Shown here: one piece after another, positions 6,004 through 8,157 of the stretch
Layout: every line of letters starts with the position of its first letter
How positions within the stretch are numbered: the first letter of the stretch is position 1
NCBI GenBank assembly: GCA_903887655.1
Contig: CAISQQ010000278.1
Span: 1 to 8,157, forward strand
Direction of reading: 5' to 3'
Source of the DNA: an uncultured Burkholderiales bacterium
Lineage (GTDB): Bacteria > Pseudomonadota > Gammaproteobacteria > Burkholderiales > Burkholderiaceae_C
DNA: 8,157 nucleotides
Translations under genes and position numbers: made by a program
The notes under the pieces: generated by a model
The model's input: only the letters and a program-made list of their open reading frames with translations
What the model was told of the DNA's origin: nothing
Database searches by the model: none

Positions 6004-6984
6004 TTGGAGTTGCCCCGAAATACGCCGGACCCCCAAGCCTTGACCAAGGCCTTGATCGGGTTCACACCCGGCCTACCCTTGGCGGTGGCTTACAGTGGCG
6101 GGGCCGATTCCACCGCTTTGCTTTGGGCTTGTCAGCAAAAGTGGCCTGGGCTCGTGCGAGCGGTTCACATTAACCATGGGCTGCAAGACGCGGCAAGCGA
6201 TTTTGAGCAGCATGCCAAGAGGTTTTGCCAGGCCAACTCAATCCCTTTGGCCGTCGTGCGGGTGAATGCGACCCACGTGACGGGTCAAAGCCCAGAGGAC
6301 GCTGCTCGCCGTGCGAGGTACCAGGCTCTCGAGGATGCCTTGAGCCAGCACTGGTCGGGGCAAGTGCGCGATATGGCATTGGCCCAACACGCTCAGGATC
6401 AAATTGAGACGGTGGTGCTGGCGCTCAGCCGCGGTGCGGGCTTGCCAGGTTTGAGCGGCATGCGCACCCATTGGGTAAGCAATGGGGTGAATTTTCATCG
6501 ACCCATTGTGCAGGTGTCCGTAGACGACTTGAGGGCGTTCAACCACAGGCATGGTCTTGACTGGGTGGAGGACCCCACCAACGCAGACACCCGCTACACG
6601 CGCAACCGCATTCGCCAAAGTATCTTGCCGCCATTGCGTGAGGCTTTTCCTGAGTTTGCGCAAATGCTGGCCAGGAGTGCCAAACACATCGCCCAGGCCC
6701 AACGCTTGCTCGAGGAATTGGCACAAATGGATCTGCTCAATGTTGGGAATCCGCCACAAATAAAGGCTTTACAGGACTTGGGTGATGACCGCTTGGGCAA
6801 TGTGCTCAGGCTGTGGTTGGCGGGGGAGGCGTGTCAAGCCAGTGCTGCACAGATGCAAGAGCTGATTCATCAAGTGCGCTCGTGTCAGACCAGGGGGCAC
6901 CACATTGAGCTCAAAGTGGGAACAAAGCGGGTGTTGAGGTTGGGTGAAAACCTGAGCCTTGTTACAATAGACGGTTTGCTTTAG
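6004..6984 (+). CDS. tilS: tRNA(Ile)-lysidine synthetase
   Basis: TilS converts C34 of the CAU-anticodon tRNA-Ile to lysidine using ATP and lysine, so that it reads AUA and is charged with isoleucine. The PP-loop ATPase signature SGGADS is at residues 31-36 (LPLAVAYSGGADSTALL). It is followed by HINHGLQ, AQHAQDQIETVVLALSRGAG and WVEDPTNADTRYTRNRIR, all in TilS order. With 326 residues it is shorter than E. coli TilS (432) and appears to lack the last C-terminal domain; I believe related betaproteobacterial proteins are also short, but could not check. The start is ambiguous. ATG 5947 overlaps accA by 38 bases and adds 19 residues with no family resemblance, while TTG 6004 has a strong ribosome site and fits homologue length. 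It follows accA closely, so co-transcription is likely. Confidence 0.95.
   Translation: MELPRNTPDPQALTKALIGFTPGLPLAVAYSGGADSTALLWACQQKWPGLVRAVHINHGLQDAASDFEQHAKRFCQANSIPLAVVRVNATHVTGQSPEDAARRARYQALEDALSQHWSGQVRDMALAQHAQDQIETVVLALSRGAGLPGLSGMRTHWVSNGVNFHRPIVQVSVDDLRAFNHRHGLDWVEDPTNADTRYTRNRIRQSILPPLREAFPEFAQMLARSAKHIAQAQRLLEELAQMDLLNVGNPPQIKALQDLGDDRLGNVLRLWLAGEACQASAAQMQELIHQVRSCQTRGHHIELKVGTKRVLRLGENLSLVTIDGLL
6940..6968 (+). promoter_or_regulatory. Candidate lysC promoter inside the tilS 3' end
   Basis: TTGGGT (6940-6945) and TACAAT (6963-6968, five of six to the -10 consensus) are separated by exactly 17 bases. Transcription would start near 6975, giving a leader of about 27 bases before the lysC ATG. 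That is too short for a lysine riboswitch or attenuator. It is an eye call, but the -10 match and spacing are good. Confidence 0.45.
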
Positions 6985-7001
6985 ACCCAGTGAGATGCAA
7001 A

Positions 7002-8157
7002 ATGGCATTGATCGTACATAAATATGGCGGAACTTCCATGGGAAGTCCAGAGAGAATCAGCAATGTGGCCAAGCGCGTGGCCAAGTGGCACCGTGCCGGA
7101 CACCAAATGGTGGTGGTACCGTCTGCCATGAGCGGCGAGACCAATCGACTCCTTGGCCTGGCCAAGGAGTTGGCCCCCAACCTCATCAGCGACGCCTATC
7201 ACCGAGAGCTCGATATGTTGGCCTCAACAGGCGAGCAGGCGTCGTCAGCCCTTTTGGCCATTGCTCTACAAGCCCAAGGCATTGACGCCATCAGCTATGC
7301 GGGTTGGCAAGTGCCGATCAAAACCAATAGCGCTTTCACCAAAGCTCGCATTGAATCCATTGATGACAAAAGGGTGATGGCGGATTTGAATCAAGGCCGG
7401 GTGGTCATCATCACGGGATTTCAAGGGGTGGATGAGATGGGCAACATCACGACCCTGGGTCGTGGCGGTTCGGACACGTCGGCGGTTGCAGTGGCGGCGG
7501 CCTTGAAGGCCAAAGAGTGTTTGATTTACACCGATGTTGATGGCGTCTACACCACCGACCCCAGGGTCGTACCCTTGGCCAAGCGACTCACGACCGTGAG
7601 TTTTGAAGAGATGCTGGAGATGGCATCCATGGGCAGCAAGGTGCTTCAAATTCGTTCGGTCGAGTTCGCGGGCAAGTACAAGGTCCCACTTCGTGTTTTA
7701 TCGAGTTTTACAGATTGGGATATCGATTTGGAAGAAGAGGCCCGCTCGGGCACATTGATCAGCTTTGAAGAGGATGAAAAAATGGAACAAGCAATCGTCT
7801 CAGGCATTGCCTTTAACCGCGATGAAGCCAAAATTTCTGTTCTGGGCGTACCCGACAAGCCCGGAATCGCTTATCAAATACTGGGCGCAGTGGCACAGGC
7901 CAATATTGAAGTCGACATGATCATTCAAAACATCAGCAAAGACGGGAAAACCGATTTCAGTTTCACCGTTCACCGCAATGATTACGCCAAAACCCTCGAC
8001 ATCTTGAAGAGCAAAGTGTTGCCCGAGCTTGGGGCCTCTGAGGTGGTGGGTGACACTCAGACGTGCAAGGTATCCATTGTCGGAATCGGCATGCGAAGCC
8101 ATGTGGGCATTGCGAGCAAAATGTTTCAAACATTGAGCCAAGAAGGTATCAACATTC
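7002..8157 (+). CDS. lysC: Aspartate kinase, ACT-domain regulated (partial, 3' end outside window)
   Basis: Aspartate kinase phosphorylates L-aspartate, the committed step to lysine, threonine, methionine and diaminopimelate. The 385 visible residues are open to the right edge; the family's single-function enzyme is about 405-425 residues, so only a short tail is missing. The kinase domain shows KYGGTS at 7-12, PSAMSGETN at 40-48, STGEQ at 75-79, TLGRGGSDTSAVA at 151-163 and YTDVDGVYTTDPR at 176-188. The ACT region begins near 265, with VLGVPDKPGIAYQILGAVA, IIQNISKDGKTDFSFTV and the second ACT repeat starting CKVSIVGIGMRSHVG (355-369). This is the Pseudomonas/Corynebacterium-like type with paired ACT domains, usually feedback-inhibited by Lys plus Thr; the inhibition pattern here is inferred. 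There is no fused homoserine dehydrogenase in view. The ATG at 7002 follows a weak GAG seven bases upstream and lies 17 bases after the tilS stop. Confidence 0.97.
   Translation, partial: MALIVHKYGGTSMGSPERISNVAKRVAKWHRAGHQMVVVPSAMSGETNRLLGLAKELAPNLISDAYHRELDMLASTGEQASSALLAIALQAQGIDAISYAGWQVPIKTNSAFTKARIESIDDKRVMADLNQGRVVIITGFQGVDEMGNITTLGRGGSDTSAVAVAAALKAKECLIYTDVDGVYTTDPRVVPLAKRLTTVSFEEMLEMASMGSKVLQIRSVEFAGKYKVPLRVLSSFTDWDIDLEEEARSGTLISFEEDEKMEQAIVSGIAFNRDEAKISVLGVPDKPGIAYQILGAVAQANIEVDMIIQNISKDGKTDFSFTVHRNDYAKTLDILKSKVLPELGASEVVGDTQTCKVSIVGIGMRSHVGIASKMFQTLSQEGINI

Noticed and set aside
6969..7001. Lysine riboswitch or leader-peptide attenuator upstream of lysC
   Set aside because: Only 17 bases separate the tilS stop from the lysC start, leaving no room for either.

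Overview
The window is ordinary chromosomal housekeeping DNA from a Gram-negative betaproteobacterium. Burkholderiales is most likely, probably near Comamonadaceae. This rests on remembered protein resemblance (CysS, AccA, LysC, TilS) and on the order cysS - alkA-type glycosylase - accA - tilS - lysC, which I recall as common in that order. No database search was possible. LpxH, a lipid A enzyme, confirms an outer-membrane organism. There are no mobile elements, phage genes, CRISPR arrays, rRNAs or tRNAs that I can see, and coding density is high.

The layout is two divergent gene blocks around an intergenic region of about 330 bp (2627-2959 if the TPR gene is no longer than its MSNV start). 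On the minus strand, reading leftward, come a TPR-repeat exported protein (about 1985-2602), a predicted exported cyclophilin-type peptidyl-prolyl isomerase (1010-1858), a cytoplasmic PpiB-type cyclophilin (507-1013, joined to the previous gene by an ATGA overlap) and lpxH (491 to the left edge, cut off). The TPR gene is separated from the first cyclophilin by 126 bp, so the last three genes may have their own promoter.

On the plus strand, reading rightward, come cysS (2960-4342), an HhH-GPD DNA-3-methyladenine glycosylase (4339-4983, TTG start overlapping the cysS stop), accA (5007-5984), tilS (about 6004-6984) and lysC (7002 to the right edge, cut off). Spacing is tight throughout, so cysS to tilS reads as one operon. 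A promoter-like TTGGGT-17-TACAAT element at the end of tilS may give lysC its own transcription.

The genes serve separate core processes: proline isomerisation and envelope protein folding (two cyclophilins), lipid A synthesis (LpxH), cysteine charging of tRNA (CysS), alkylated-base repair, malonyl-CoA synthesis (AccA), lysidine modification of tRNA-Ile2 (TilS), and the first step of Asp-derived amino acid synthesis (LysC). I see no new multi-gene system. The points worth a second look are small: a G8 tract next to a perfect 15-bp palindrome in the 5' part of the TPR gene, two likely TTG starts, an insert in the exported cyclophilin, and a dyad in the divergent intergenic region.
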